The notes under the pieces were generated by a model. The model searched no databases, was not told where the DNA came from, and saw nothing but the letters and a program-made list of their open reading frames with translations. Positions 9,447 through 23,298 of a stretch of 64,000 bases of DNA are shown in pieces. A program made the translations under genes and the position numbers. The stretch's first letter is position 1; each line of letters begins with the position of its first letter. The stretch is from Sordaria brevicollis. Its lineage: Eukaryota > Ascomycota > Sordariomycetes > Sordariales > Sordariaceae. The stretch spans positions 806,001 to 870,000 of the forward strand of contig JAUTDP010000002.1 in the NCBI GenBank assembly GCA_033439795.1, in the 5' to 3' direction.

Positions 9447-11933
9447 TCACGATACCTCCGGCGTATATCTACCAACATCACCTCCCGACCCCGACCACGA
9501 GCCCGTAAACCCCTCCTTCGTCACCATCTCCGCTCCGCTCTCCAACCTCAACGTCGCCCACGTATCCTTCGAGCACAACCCAAACGCCTGCAAATTCGCC
9601 GGCGTCTTCTCGACCCAATGCATATACCGCTGGCACTGATACTGCCCCGCGCAACCCTGATATCCCGGCCCGCTGAAGAACGCCCACGAAGCACTAGCAT
9701 ACGTCCGAATATTGCTTCCCCCATTGATGTAATTCGCAAACCCCATTCTACACCTCTTCTCATTCTCATGTCCCTTGCACCAGCTAAAGTCCGGATCTCC
9801 CCATCCTTCCACGTCCGGCGTCCACGGGCGCGGCACCAGCTGCACCGCATTATCGCCCTGGTCGTAGTTGGTCTCGCTTTGGAGCATGGTAACTAACACA
9901 TTTGATGCCTTGCGCAGGTTGAGCTGGTATAGCCACCAGTGTTCCGACCCTAGAGCGTGTAGCCATGTTCCTTTCGTGGCTTCGACGAGGACCCCGCCCT
10001 TGCCGGCAATGTTGCTACCACCTGGTGAGAGAGGTTCTTCGGCGATGTGATCTGCTACCCAGTTCCAGACGTTCTCGAGGTATACGGATGACGTCTTGGC
10101 GAGATGGATTCCGAGAAACGCGGCTTTGCATGGCTCGTCTGTCTTGGGATTGACGCATTTATCTGTTAAAGCTTTGGCCCCGCGAGTGCCCCCGACAGTG
10201 ACGAGGGAGTTCCAGATTGCTACGTCCCCTGGACGAGAACCGGCGAGGTTGAACTGCAAAACGATAGCTCCTGGGAGAACGTCAGAGACTGTGAAGCGCA
10301 TATCTTGGATGTGGGCGGTGCCGACTTCGCCGGGGTTGCCGACTTTGATGACTGGCTGTGGACGGGAGCTGTCCGCGAAGAAGGGACCGTTGCCGGTTAT
10401 GGTGGCCCATGCTTCGCCGACGATGCGAGAGCCGGAGGGGATGAAGAGGGTTGAGTCGACGCGGTATTTGCCGAAGGGGAAGTAAGCGACTTTTTTCTGG
10501 CGGGCGGCGAGGCGGAGGATGGTGTTGAGGGTGGAGGATTCGTCGCGGCTGTTGTCGCCGTAGACTATGAGGCCTCCGTTTTGGAGAGGGTCTTTGACGT
10601 TGAGGAAGTCTTGGACGGTGAGGTCGGAGTAGTTGGGTGCTGGCAAGTATGGGTACTTGCGATCGGGCCCAGAGGTCAACGCTGAAGGACGGTTTAACTG
10701 GGTCGTTCCGACCGGACCGTAGATGGGAGTCTGGCCCACGGTGTTGGCGTATGATAGCTGGGCTATGTACTCTTTGGCTGTCACGACAAAGGTACTGGGC
10801 CCTTCAACCGCGTTCTGGCTTCTCCCGTTGATGATTCGCAGGTTCTCGACGAGATAGTTGGGCCAGTCCGTCGTCTTCAACACGGTACCAGTGTTGATGG
10901 ATGTCGCATCAATCAGACCAACCCAAGGGTTGCCGGCGGTATGGTAGACGCCCATGCCACAGCCATCAAAAGTCGGGTTGACGATGCTGATGGTAGCACC
11001 ACCGTCAATCAGCATGCCCACAGCATTGCGAAAGAAGTAGATGCTCTTGAAAACAGCTTGCTGATGGCCATTGTACCAGATACCGTTTTGTCCGTTTTCG
11101 ATACGAACGTCCGAGACCCCCAAAGTCGAGCCGCGACCGAGACGAATACCGCTGTGGCCCTTACCACCGATTGCCTGTGCCATACGAATCTTGACATTCT
11201 GCAGCTGGGCTCCTTGCGCGACACCCCACCACAGTGCCGTGAAAGCTTGGCCGCCGGGAATACTCGTCGTGTCGAGGACGAGGTTCTTCAAGGAGACCGC
11301 AAACGACAGTTCTCCGGATCCGCCAGTAGCTGGATCTTGGCCAGAGAGCAATGTCTGGTCACCGGAGAAGTTCGATGATGCTTTGATGATGGGCGGCTAT
11401 GGAGTTCATGACGTGGTCAGTCTCAGATCACGTCCGTACAAAGTGGGAAGCCCTTACGTCGGTTGCATCGCCCATCAGAACCGTGTCGGTGTTCATGTAG
11501 ATGGTTTGAGATATCTCGTACGTTCCCGGCGGTATGTACACGACCTACAGCACTCGGATGTCAGTATAATATCCCTTTGTTCCAAGCGGGAGACAGCTCA
11601 GTTGCTCACTCTTGGCTGAGATGCAAACCATAGGCCATGGCGCTTTGCGCCGTTCGTTTCCGAGTTGATCGCTGCCTGAATACTCGCCCCGTCGCCAGGT
11701 GTCACGGCTTTGAAGACGGCGTAGTCATTATCGCCGTCGAGATCTGGGGCAAAACCGCGAACTAGTCGTGTAGTGTGATCGATGTTGGCGTACCAAAACT
11801 TGCTCGGTCGACCTGCAAGTGCCTGAGCGCTGGTCAAGTTCAGAGTGACGGAAGCAGAGATGTCTGGAGATGGAGCAGCCAACACCCTGCTGCCCAAGAA
11901 GGCTACAGCTGCTACGAGCTGCTTGAACACCAT
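9447..11933 (-). CDS. Secreted GH55 exo-beta-1,3-glucanase (three exons)
   Basis: Exons on the minus strand: 11933-11610, 11544-11458 and 11396-9447, all joined in phase 0, giving 786 aa, a normal GH55 length. Donors are GTGAGC and GTAAGG; acceptors are GTAG and ATAG, with a CTGAC branch in intron 2. The ATG at 11933 is preferred over an upstream in-frame codon because it starts a clear signal peptide (MVFKQLVAAVAFLGSRVLAA). GH55 features are FWYANIDH, VVYIPPGTYEIS, the GHSGIRLGRGS stretch, a second right-handed beta-helix half beginning near NVKDPLQNGG, and ENVWNWVADH. Family knowledge: these enzymes release glucose from the non-reducing ends of beta-1,3-glucan outside the cell. The gene is intact and shows no RIP. 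Confidence 0.9.
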
Positions 11934-12027
11934 CTTTTCAGATATCCGAACTGTGGTTGTTGCAAAGTTGAGAACCGCATTCTCTCCCAAGATATTGCCA
12001 GCTTTAACCACGGCAGGATTTGGCCGT

Positions 12028-12034
12028 CCTTATA
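12028..12034 (-). promoter_or_regulatory. TATA-like box of GH55 gene
   Basis: TATAAGG on the minus strand about 95 nt upstream of the start codon at 11933, a plausible core promoter spacing for a fungal gene. Confidence 0.4.
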
Positions 12035-12478
12035 CCAGGACCGCGCTCACCGACGTTTCGTCCTATTGACGACGATCCCATTGCGAACGCATCGGATTGC
12101 GCGCGCATCAGACGAAATACCGATATCCAGGTCCAACACTACGCCCGTTACCTGGAAAGAGGCTCAATCCCGCACTCGGTGATAGGCCAACGTCTCCAAA
12201 GGATCGCAACTCCATGCAGTGGACTGAGTAATCGACCGTCCCATCACCTCCACATTGAAGATTGCCTTGGTGTTTCGGGAACAACTGGTGCTTACTACAG
12301 TGGATTTTGTAGCGGCCTAGCATGCTGATCACAGCTGACGATACCGGGGTTCCCCTTACTCAGGGGCGTGGCCCCAGCTGAACGCCTGAACGCCATCCTA
12401 TCTTCCCAACCTGTTCGTCCAATCCCGAAGAGCCTCACCGTCCGAAATGGCAATTCCACAATCAGGCACCAGTATTTC

Positions 12479-12492
12479 TAATATTTCGATTC
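12479..12492. repeat. Target site duplication of LINE, left
   Basis: TAATATTTCGATTC, repeated exactly at 19459-19472. The sequence outside is ordinary and the sequence inside is RIP-type. Confidence 0.85.
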
Positions 12493-15400
12493 AAAAAACT
12501 GCTTTGGAACCGGAAACGCCGATTTCTAGTCGAGGAGCGCTCCAAAACGAAAACCGATAACGGGAATCGATTTAGGAGGGTCTTTTACGTCCCTTACAAT
12601 ATCCCGCGATAATTATAGCGATAATAGTATATTATTACTACCGATGGCGATTAATAACGGTAATTGTAAATTCGAAAATAGCGTTTACAACCCGTTCGCA
12701 AAATTTTCAATTTGCAACGACCTTAACGTAGTGCGCGCTACGAAGACTTTGGAAAAAACGTAGGAAAATAACGAAATTATAAAAAAATTTATCACTAAAG
12801 CGAATAAATCTTCGAATTACGACGCTATTTCGTTCGAAAACCGTAATTAAACTTGTAAATTATTTAACGAATATACGAAAATTTTTATAAAAAAAAGTAG
12901 GATAATATGCCCTAAGGTTAATAAAATTAATAATAATTAAATTATTATTAAGAAGGATTTTAACGATTTAAAGAAAATAATCCTATAAAAATTATAGAAG
13001 AACGTTAAAAAGGCGCTAAAAACGTAAGCTGGAATTATAAAGGATATTTTTCTTAAAATTAAGTTTATCCTTTAATATATTATAATTATTACCCCCCCCC
13101 GAAAATATTCTCTATTAATTATAATTATACCCTTTTTATTCGAGGTATTATAATCGATATTTAATATTCGAAGTAGACGAACGAAAAAATTAAAATTTAA
13201 ATTAAAAAAATACTTCGCGACCTAAAGACCGGTACCTTTAATATTATACGAACCGCTATAAAATTATTTACGATTAGAAATTATAAAATTATATTTAATA
13301 ACGCTATACGCGAATAATATTAATAATATTAAATTTAGGTTAAAAAAATCTTTAGCGAAAAAGCGTTCGTATTTTTAAATATTATTATATTAATTGCTAA
13401 AAGGTTCTTTTAAATAAATATCGCCGAATATATAAAAATAGAAAATATTATTTATAAAATATAATAAGCGAATTCGATTACTTTTATTATTAAAATACGC
13501 CTATAGAAAAAGAGAATTAGCGAAAATAAAGGATTCTTTATAATAAAAATTATAATTATAAAAGTAACCGAAGCTTTTTATAAAAGATTCCTCCTTTAAG
13601 AAAGCGGCGCGTATATTTACGAGCCGTTTACTTCTTCGGTTAATATTTAATAATATTTCATTTATTAAGGCGTAAAATATTTAAGGAAATTTTATTATAA
13701 CGCTAACGTTTATAAATATTACGGTAAGGATAAATATAATAAAGACCGCTTTAGAAAAACGAATTACCTATTTAACGAAAATAAATTGCTAATTTTTTAT
13801 ATTCTATATAGAAAGTATAAATATTACGCCTTTAAAAAAAAGGTATACCCTATTTTTAAGAAAATTATCGCGAAGGTTATTATAGAATATATTGAAAAGC
13901 TACGTTTATTTATATACTAGAAGGATTTTAAAAGAAATATTATATTAAAATTAACGGTAGTAAAAGATAATAGGGATATTAATCTCCTTAACGCCCCCCC
14001 TACCGCCCGTATTATTATTATTTATAAGAAGGAATTTAAAAGTAAAAATAAAGGCTATATTTATAAGCGGATTAGCGGGCCCTTTATTAAACCGAAGTTA
14101 ACGGTTAAGGGTCCGATAAATGTATTTACGAATTCTTAAAATTTAAATACTCGGAGCGGTATTAGCTTAATCGCTACTATTAAACTAATTATTTAAAAGG
14201 AAAAAATTCCCGCTCCTATTCTACCCGCGGGGTTAAAAGATATTCCTTTATAAAATAATTAATAATCCGATTAAAAATATTCTATTAGAATATAAGGAAA
14301 TCGTATAAAAGAAGAAAATTACTATTCGAATAGGAAGAGATTTATAATATCGTAGCGATTTAAAAACCGGATAAGAATTTAAACGAGGATATTTATTATC
14401 TACGGGGTAATAAATATATTAGGGTAAATTATTTAGAAAAAAGGAGGGCAGTTATTTATATAAATAAGAGATAAAATTTTAAGGATTTAAATTTTTATAT
14501 TAAAAAAAATTAGGCTTCTATAACGTTTAAGAATTTAAAGGAATTATTAATTATTTATTCGATTTATTCCTCTATTAAAATATATAGAATATTAAAATAC
14601 GAATAGGGATTTCCCTTCTTCGAATTCTTCGAAGAGAAACCCTTAGCAAAATATTAAATTATAGCCGTCGGAAATTTTAACCTCTATTATCCCAATTAGG
14701 ATTTAAAAAATAAAATTAGCTTAAAAACCGAAAAATTCTTTATATAAATATAACGGTAATATATACAGTTCGTTACCCCTAGAGGGGAATTAACCCGTAT
14801 AAATAATATAATATAAGAAGAGAGAAATAAAATAATTAATTACGTATAAATAATATTAGGAATCGAAACCGAATATTAAGGGGCGTAATAGTACGAGTAA
14901 ACCAGTTCGGATTATTATCTTTAAAAAATTTAAATTTATATTAAAAGAAAAATTAGGAAAATAAAAATAGAAAAAGGTTATAATTAAAATTTAATAAATA
15001 TAAAAAAAGTACGAAAGGCGGTATTATAATAAATTTTAATCCCGGCGAAAATTAATACGAAAGAGGAATTAAAATTTATATTTAATAAATTCGATAAAGA
15101 ATTTATAAATATAATAGAAAAATTCGTCCCGTATTAAAAGAAAAATCGAAGGAAAAAAGCGAAATAATAAACGCTAAAATATAAAATAGCGACGAAAAAA
15201 GCGAAATAGAAGTAGTAAAAGTAATATAAGGAAAGGATATCCTCGAATTAAATAAAGTTTATAGAAATATTAATAAAGAAAAAAAGGATTAACGTAAAAA
15301 TTTAATAAATAATATAGTAAAAAAGCATTAAAAAAGCGTCGAAGAATTTAAATAAATTTTAAACCCTCGAAAAATAAACCTATACCTAAAATTACTTATT

Positions 15401-18400
15401 AATAAACCCGCCCAAATTTTTAATTTTTAAATAATATAAAGGAATAAAAGAAATTGAAAATTATAGTAGTAAAGCGAATATTTTCGCCGAACGTTTCTTC
15501 CCGAAAATAAACGTCCTTACGGATTATCTACCCAATTAAACCCTTCCCCTAAATATTAATAATTCGTTATTTATTAACGAATTAATTACCGAAAAGGATA
15601 TTGAAAATATCTTATTTTAAATAATTCTAAATAAAATACCGGGCGTCGATTAATATTCAAATAAATTTCTAAAAATTTATAAGGAATTATTCCGAAAGGT
15701 TATAACCGCTTTAACGGTTACGAATTTTCGTTTTAAATATTTCTTATAGCAGTTTAAAAACGCGAAAATAATCGTTTTTAAAAAATTAAGAAAAACCGCC
15801 GTATAATAAAAGTTAACCGGCGCGTAAAAGTTAATTTTACTATTAAATAACGTTAGGAAAATCTTCGAAGCGTTTATCGCTAAGAAATTTACTTAAATTG
15901 CAAAAGAATTTAACCTCCTATTAGAAAGTTAAATAAATAATTAAATAGGCCGTTCGACCGAATTTATTATTTATATTATTATAAATATTATATATACGGT
16001 TTAAAAATTCGGAGCCGTTATATCGTTAATACTTTTTAATTTTAAAAGCGTATTTAATAAAATTAATTATAAATAATTATTATATACCTTATAGGAAATA
16101 CAATTTTTATAATAAATTTTTAAATAAATAACGAATTTTATTAATAAATAAAGAAATTCCCTTTTCTTCGACGATAAAATATCCGTTCCCTACGTTATAA
16201 AAATTAGAATACCCTAAAGTTCCCCCTTTTCCTTAATTCTTTTTATCCTTTTTATTATTTTATTATATTATAAATTAATTACGGTTCAAAATATAATTAT
16301 AATCGGCTTCGTTAATAATATTAATATTATCGCCGTAACGAAAATTACCGAAGAGAATTATAAAATATTTTAAACGGTATAGGAAATTTACTCCGAATAG
16401 GTAAAGGAAAAAAATATAAAATTTAAAGCGAATAAAACGGAATTAATATATTTTACGCGGACGAGGGTATTAAAAATAGAAACTTTCTAATTCGGGGATA
16501 TTATATTTCGACCGACGGAATTAATAAAATTCTTAAGCGTTTAATTAAATTGTAAATTTAATTATCGAACCTACGTGGAAGCTATTAAAAAAAAAATAAA
16601 AATTTAAACGAATACGCTAACCCAATTAATTATAAAAATTTAAAATTATTCCTTCGTTCGTACGAAGGAAATTTATATTAAATATATTCGAAGCGTAATT
16701 ATATATAAAGTTTTAATTTTTTATTAACCGATAGAAATATATAATAAACCCTAAAGGATAATAATTGGATTAATTAAATATTAAATTAAATATTTAAAAA
16801 TCGTCGCTAAGGCGTATAAAGTTACGTTAATACGGAACTTTAAAACGGAAATTTTTTACCCGCTATTCGACCTCTATTTTAATAAATAAGTAAGGGTTTT
16901 CGAAGAGAAATTCGCCCGTACGGATTAAATTAAATTCGTCCGAAAAATAGTAATTTAAATAATTAATTATATTTAAATAAGACGAATAAAAGGTTAATTA
17001 TTTATTAATAAATTAGAAAGTAATATTATTAAAATTAAATAAGCGGAGGAATAAATATTAACGGAGAATTTTATAATAATTATAGCAGGACCGCTTCCGG
17101 TAACGGATATACCCGTTTAATTATTATAGCCGCCGGAACTTTTAACCCTCGATCGAAAAATATAATTGGAAGATATTACGAAAAGAAAATAAATATTATA
17201 TTATAATTATTAATTAGCGGTAATAATAATTAAATTAAATCGGTAGTATAAATTTATAATTATTAATTTCGATCCGAAATTTAATAATATTATAATAAAA
17301 CGGTATATAATCGGTTAAAAAAAGAAAAAGCGGAAGAGAATTTAACCTTCGGAAAACGATAAAAATTATTATTTATTAACGAAAATAAAAAGTTCCCTCT
17401 TCGTTTAAATAAGAACGGAAATAATCGGCTTTAAAATTTTCCTTTTTTAAAAGAGAATCCTTAATATCGATACCCTTATTTATTCGTATAAATTAAAACG
17501 AGAAACGTTCTATTATATTATATTCGAATATTTTTAAATAATAAATACGTAATTTATAATAATTAATTAGCTATAAATATAAAAATAATTTTAAATTTAT
17601 TTAAACGATAAAATTAAAACCGAAAGGATTTTATTATAAGTATTTCGGTTAAAACGATTAAATAAATACCGCTTAATAATCGAATTAAAAAAAGAATAGC
17701 AAAACGAATTCGCTCGCTACTTTTAATTTTCTTTTCTTCCTTTTCTTTTACTTTTATTTACTAATACGTTAAAACGAAAATAGAGGAGGATTTCTATTTA
17801 ATTAAGAATTTATTAGGTTACGAAGGTAATGACCTATTTAATTATTACTTTTTTTTACGATTAATTAAAACCTTTAATATTTTATTATTATCGGCGAATA
17901 AACGGTTTTACTCGTCGAATTAACGAATATATTAATGTATAGTATTAATTACGAATTAACGCTAAGCGAATTAATTACTATTAATAGGAATAGAACCGGT
18001 AGGACGAATAGCCGGCGAATTAATTTCTATCGGAAAGCTATTATAGGAAAGTATATAAATACCGCTATTATTTAAAGGAATTCTATTACTACCGTTATAA
18101 AATAAATTACCGCTACTACTACGGAGTAAATTATTATTATTATTATAAAGGATATTATTTAAAGGAATACGACCACCGATTAAATTATCTTTATTAAAAA
18201 GGAAGAATTTGTAATAGCCTTTTTAAAAATAATTATTAATTAACTACTTTTTATAGCGAATAAATTACTTTAAAGTATTAATAAAGCCGTTATTAATAAG
18301 GCGGGGGCGAATCGCGCCGGTAAATTCTTTAGTAACGATGCGGAAGCGGATAAAATAATCGCGGAATTCGCTATTAATCGGGTTTTTAGTAATAACCTTT

Positions 18401-19458
18401 TTTTAAAAAATATTATAAAAATTATAAAAGCCGTAAAATATATCGATTATATAATACGAAATTATTAAAGTATATTAAATAATTTAATTAAATTTATTTA
18501 AAAACGAATTAGAATAAAAAACGTTAATAATATAGAAAATAATAATTTATTCGGGTAATTAGGAATATAATAAATCGATTTAGTAATGGCCTTTATATAA
18601 ATATCGTAATTTAAGACGGCCGGAAAGGCGAAAAGGGCCTTAATTAATTAAAGGGTATAAATAAAATATAGGGGAGTATAAATACGGCTTCGGAAAAATT
18701 AGCGTAAAAATAAAATATAATAAAGGGAAAATTTACCCTTTTTCCAATATATAGAAAAATTTATTATTAATAAAGCGTTTAATAATACGCTCGAAATTAA
18801 TTTTAATATTAATATTAATTATATTAAATATAAAAGTTAATAAAGGAAGGCGAGGGGGAAACGAATTTTCGCCCTTATTTTCGTCGGAAGTTTTTATTAT
18901 TTTACGGAACGCCTTAACGCATTTCTAACGGGGAATAGCTATTTCGAATCGATTATTATTATTAAAGGAAAAAAAAGTTTAAAAAGACCCGGGGGATAAA
19001 GGGTTTTTATATTTAAAGGAGGGAAATCCTTATATTAATATAAATTATAATAGAAATATAATAATAATAAAAAGAAGAAGAAAATAGAAGGAGTAAAGGA
19101 AAATTTAACGGTTAGGAAATTTAATAGTGGTTAAAAGGGTAAATGGGCGGAAGAATAGAAAGCGGAAGGCGATAATAAATAAAGGACGGGACGGCGGATT
19201 AAAAAGGCGGAGCGGTCTAATATTCTAGCGTAATAATAAATAAAAGGAATAGGATAGATATTAATCGCATTAGCGGTAGGTATGCACCGCGATCGTAGAA
19301 CGCCGAAGAAGCGGCGCGGATAGGTCCGCGCCGGGAATTATAGCCGGGGTTTTTATCCGGGGCGCTTAACGCCTACGGTTTCATCCTACGGGGAATCGGA
19401 GATAGACCCCATGCCATATTAGCGCTATAGATTTAGCTAGGGAATAAGAATCTTACTT
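12493..19458 (+). mobile_element. Complete RIP-inactivated LINE (Tad1-like non-LTR retrotransposon)
   Basis: The element is 6966 bp, flanked by the 14-bp duplication and strongly AT-shifted, with few CpA/TpG. Translating through the stops on the plus strand gives, in order: degenerate zinc-knuckle segments of an ORF1 protein near 13.72 and 13.82 kb; an endonuclease with the GDFNLHHP motif mutated to GNFNLYYP (14670 onward); and a reverse transcriptase with the KIFEAFIAKK region near 15.85 kb and the catalytic FVDD mutated to FVNN at 16308-16319. Asp-to-Asn and Trp-to-stop changes throughout are the RIP signature. Length, order and long duplication match Tad1-type elements. It is dead; the 3' part (about 17.3-19.4 kb) I could not assign. 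Confidence 0.85.
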
Positions 19459-19472
19459 TAATATTTCGATTC
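19459..19472. repeat. Target site duplication of LINE, right
   Basis: Exact copy of 12479-12492. Joining the flanks recovers an uninterrupted non-RIP target. Confidence 0.85.
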
Positions 19473-21310
19473 GCGTTCGCCGCTACACCAAAGGCCGGTT
19501 TGGGAAGAAAGTTGGGTTGCAGTATTGATCGGAGGATTGATCTCGGTATGCAGGTTGGCACCCCTGTTCTTCAGGGCTTCAGTGGCCGATAAGCTTATCG
19601 TTGGCACCCGATTTACTGGACATTTGTTGATGAACTGGTAACTTTGGGGTTCGGGTTTTTCTGAAACCGTGATGGTTGCACAAAGCGGTGCATGCCAAGA
19701 CCACGATGTTGACGGGGAAAAGGGCCGTCCTGGTGCATGTGTAAGTCTGTTCGTTTCTTTACTCTGTCCTCTTTCCAGCAAGGGCTGCAGAGAACAGAGT
19801 GGTGGCTTGCGATGTAAACAAACCCCTGAAGATGGGCCCTGGTAGACCTTATTTGCATCTCCTTGGACAGTGCGTTTGCAACCAGATCGTGCCAGCCAAT
19901 TTTGGTAGCTGTCCCTCTTGGACTTCATGCAATTGGAAATTGTACCAAAGGCATTCCCATCATCACCCCCAATCAGGAAAATCACCACATTCACTAGAAT
20001 TCCCGCAAGCTAATCGGGGTATAGCTAGGCGCCACGATTGTCATCGTCACGCATCCTGTGTTTTTGCACGAGAAGGCCCCAAGATCACCATTGCAGGTGC
20101 TGACCTAAGTCAATTAGGCCATCCCAGGATGGACTCTATACGCATCTGCTCCTCCTTCTAAAGGCCTTTGATCGCGCAAGCAGACACTCAGCTGAAGCTC
20201 TTGGCACAGTTCAAAAAGGAAGTGACGGATAGTGATCCCGGCTCGGTATATATGACGCCGACAAATGCGGGCGAGCAGATCCGTGAAGCCGGTCACTGCT
20301 CGCTTATAGCACTGTCTCTCACAATCATGAGAATCATCGTTGCAGCATCAAGCCACCATCGGTCTTGGCTCCCAGCCGCCCTGTCCCGGCCCCCGGAAGT
20401 GCCACCTCCGCACTCTCCAATCTCCGGGATAAATAGAACGGCTCATCCCCTCAACCTTTGGTTCGTAATATCTCCCGCTCACCTGCTCACCACTCGAAAC
20501 AAGGTGAAGTAGTATTCCCTGAAGATCGCACATACACCTCAATATCCGGCCAATGTGTGCACCTCATGCCCAGACACCTTCTACCCCAATCACCGTCACA
20601 ACTGCCGGCAAATCATCAGCTCATGTGGACAACTCTCGCCAATGAGAACAACAACGGCTTTCTTGGCTCTTATGAAGCCGTCGGTGGCAGGACCCCGATG
20701 AGGGGAGGATTAATTGCGGTGTTGATTGCATCGCAGGTTGATGCGCCCATCACGAAACATCAACCGCTGCTTCATCGCCTGCTATTGCTGGCATTATTGA
20801 ACGATGACACTCCGCCCCGAGGTCCTCCGCCACTGCCCAGCAAGTCGATATGGAATGTCGGAAAGATCACAGGAAGAACTCGGACGAGAATGGTCAAGAC
20901 GCAGAGATCAGCTTGAAGGCCTCCTTCAGGAACTCTTGGAAGACGTCGTGACCCGGTTGTCTCTTGCCCCAGCAGTTATCAAAACGGGATCTATACAACA
21001 CTCCAACGAATCAACCGGCTTGCCTCCCCGCCTCTGGGGTGCAGATGCACTCCACGGAGCCTTCCCGAGCTTCCCCAGATTCCCCAGGTTCTTTCATCTC
21101 GGAAGACTGCCGAGCCAAGCTGTCCCTTAACGGTTCGGAGGTTGAGGTCAATCAACTTGGAGACAATCGATTGGTGAACCAGTCCCGGATATGTGGGAAC
21201 TCGGACGGCGATTCCATGGAGCGTTGAGCATGTTTCCAGATCTGGCACACTTCATCTTTGCAACCAGCAGTTGTGGCCAAATGGAGTCGCGAGTCTGTCC
21301 ATGAGGGAAA
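19473..21310. other. Long upstream region of the cellobiohydrolase gene; no supported gene
   Basis: Ordinary composition without RIP. Several frames of 60-180 codons exist on both strands, but they lack domains, introns and coding-like bias. Paired CRE1-like sites (SYGGRG) lie at 21026-21031 (minus strand) and 21034-21039 (plus strand), consistent with carbon catabolite control of the gene downstream; that is an inference from motif alone. Confidence 0.45.
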
Positions 21311-21313
21311 ACG

Positions 21314-21320
21314 TATAAAT
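21314..21320 (+). promoter_or_regulatory. TATA-like box of GH7 gene
   Basis: TATAAAT 102 nt before the start codon at 21422, followed by a CT-rich leader. Confidence 0.45.
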
Positions 21321-21421
21321 GAGGAGATGCACCGCCCAAGATTCGAACTCAGATCTATCGGTCACGCCATCCGCCTTCTCAACATCGTTCACACTTCTCT
21401 TGATCTCGCTCGGCCATCATC

Positions 21422-22959
21422 ATGAAGGCCTATCTCGAATATCTCGTTGCGGCTTTGCCCCTTCTCGGTCTCGCCACCGCCCAGCAAGTCGGCAAACAGA
21501 CCACCGAAACTCATCCCAAGTTGTCATGGAAGAAGTGCACCGGCAAGGCCAACTGCAGCACCGTCAACGCCGAGGTCGTCATTGACTCCAACTGGCGCTG
21601 GCTCCACGACTCCAGCGGCAAGAACTGCTACGATGGCAACAAGTGGACCAGCGCTTGCAGCAGCGCCACCGACTGCGCTTCCAAGTGCCAGCTTGAGGGA
21701 GCCGAGTACAGCAAGACCTATGGCGCCTCGACCAGCGGTGATGCTCTCACTCTCAAGTTCGTCACCAAGCACGACTACGGCACCAACATCGGCTCGCGCT
21801 TCTACCTCATGAATGGCGCGTCCAAGTACCAGATGTTCACGCTCATGAACAACGAGTTTGCCTTTGATGTCGATCTTTCGACCGTCGAGTGCGGCTTGAA
21901 CGCTGCTCTGTACTTTGTTGCCATGGAGGAGGATGGTGGTATGGCTAGCTACTCTAGCAACAAGGCTGGTGCTAAGTATGGTACTGGTGTAAGTACTTGC
22001 CGCAAGATCCTGGGTGTGAGGGTTGGTGACTGACAGCTTCGACAGTACTGCGATGCCCAATGCGCTCGCGATCTCAAGTTCGTCGGTGGCAAGGCCAACA
22101 TTGAGGGCTGGGCTCCGTCCACCAACGATGCCAATGCCGGTGTCGGTCCTATGGGTGGTTGCTGCGCCGAGATTGATGTTTGGTGAGTTGCCTTTATCCG
22201 AGGTTGCTCTTACACATTTTGCTGACATGATGAAAAACAGGGAGTCCAACGCTCACTCGTTCGCCTTCACGCCGCACGCGTGCACGAACAACAAGTACCA
22301 CGTCTGCGAGAACAGCAACTGCGGCGGTACCTACTCCGAGGACCGCTTCGCTGGCCTTTGCGACGCCAACGGCTGCGACTACAACCCGTACCGCATGGGC
22401 AACACCGAGTTTTACGGCAAGGGCAAGGTCGTTGATACCAGCAAGAAGTTCACGTATGTCTTTTTCCTCTCTCTCCCCACCTCCTGTCCCTCTGTCCACC
22501 CAGGTTACTGACAAGTCTCTCAGCGTCGTCTCCCGCTTCGAGCAAAACAAGCTCTCCCAATTCTTCGTCCAAAACGGCAAGAAGATCGAGATCCCCGGCC
22601 CCAAGTGGGACGGCATCCCGTCCGACTCGGCCAACATCACGCCCGAGTTCTGCAGCGCGCAGTTCCAGGCGTTCGGCGACCGCGACCGCTTCGCCGAGGT
22701 CGGCGGCTTCGACCAGCTCAACGCCGCCCTGCGCGTGCCCATGGTCCTGGTCATGTCCATCTGGGACGACCACTACGCCAACATGCTCTGGCTCGACTCC
22801 ATCTACCCGCCCGAGAAGGAGGGCCAGCCTGGTGCCGCCCGTGGTTCCTGCCCCCAGGATAGCGGCGTCCCGGCTGAGGTGGAGAGCCAGTATGCTAATT
22901 CCAAGGTCGTTTATTCGAACATTCGGTTTGGACCGGTCGGGTCTACTGTTAATGTTTAA
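21422..22959 (+). CDS. GH7 cellobiohydrolase, catalytic domain only (four exons)
   Basis: Exons are 21422-21988, 22046-22182, 22241-22453 and 22524-22959, giving 450 aa. Donors are GTAAGT, GTGAGT and GTATGT, all with CAG acceptors. A signal peptide ([20 protein letters not shown]) ends just before QQ, the mature GH7 start. Active-site motif: CCAEIDVWE with nucleophile E231, D233 and acid/base E236, split by intron 2 inside the Trp codon. Substrate-site and disulfide residues such as [14 protein letters not shown] and [15 protein letters not shown] are present. The C-terminus stops at GSTVNV: there is no linker and no CBM1 cellulose-binding module, so it is a single-domain enzyme. Family role: processive release of cellobiose from cellulose chain ends, secreted. 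The gene appears intact. Confidence 0.93.
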
Positions 22960-23298
22960 GGGGAGACGTTGTCGGAAGGGCAAAATGTTGGCCTGGAAAC
23001 TGCCCCTGTGGGGGTGTTGGGTGGTGAAGCGGATGGCCTGGAGGTGCAAGTTTTGTTAGCTTGAAGGCTGGAGAGGGAAGAAGGAAAAGCAGGGCAAATT
23101 GTTCTTTGATTCAGATTCATTTCTCGTAAATATCAAATGTGCTTTTCCCAACCTAACCCATTTCAACTGGTTCGCGATCCTTTGTCTTTGTATTCTGTCT
23201 TTGTGAACTCCTAACACTATGATAATGCATATATTGGACGGGATGTTGGGACTTCCAATTATCGTTAGCGCCAACCGTCCGCTATAACGCCCGCTATA
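22960..23298. other. 3' flank of GH7 gene
   Basis: Presumed 3'UTR and intergenic DNA of ordinary composition up to the MITE at 23299. No gene is seen. Confidence 0.5.

Noticed and set aside
19458..19994. 178-codon minus-strand frame next to the LINE
   Set aside because: No recognisable domain, overlaps the LINE target duplication at its end, and shows no coding signature.
21524..22249. 241-codon minus-strand frame and other long frames over the cellulase
   Set aside because: Antisense shadows created by the codon bias of the GH7 gene; they ignore its introns.
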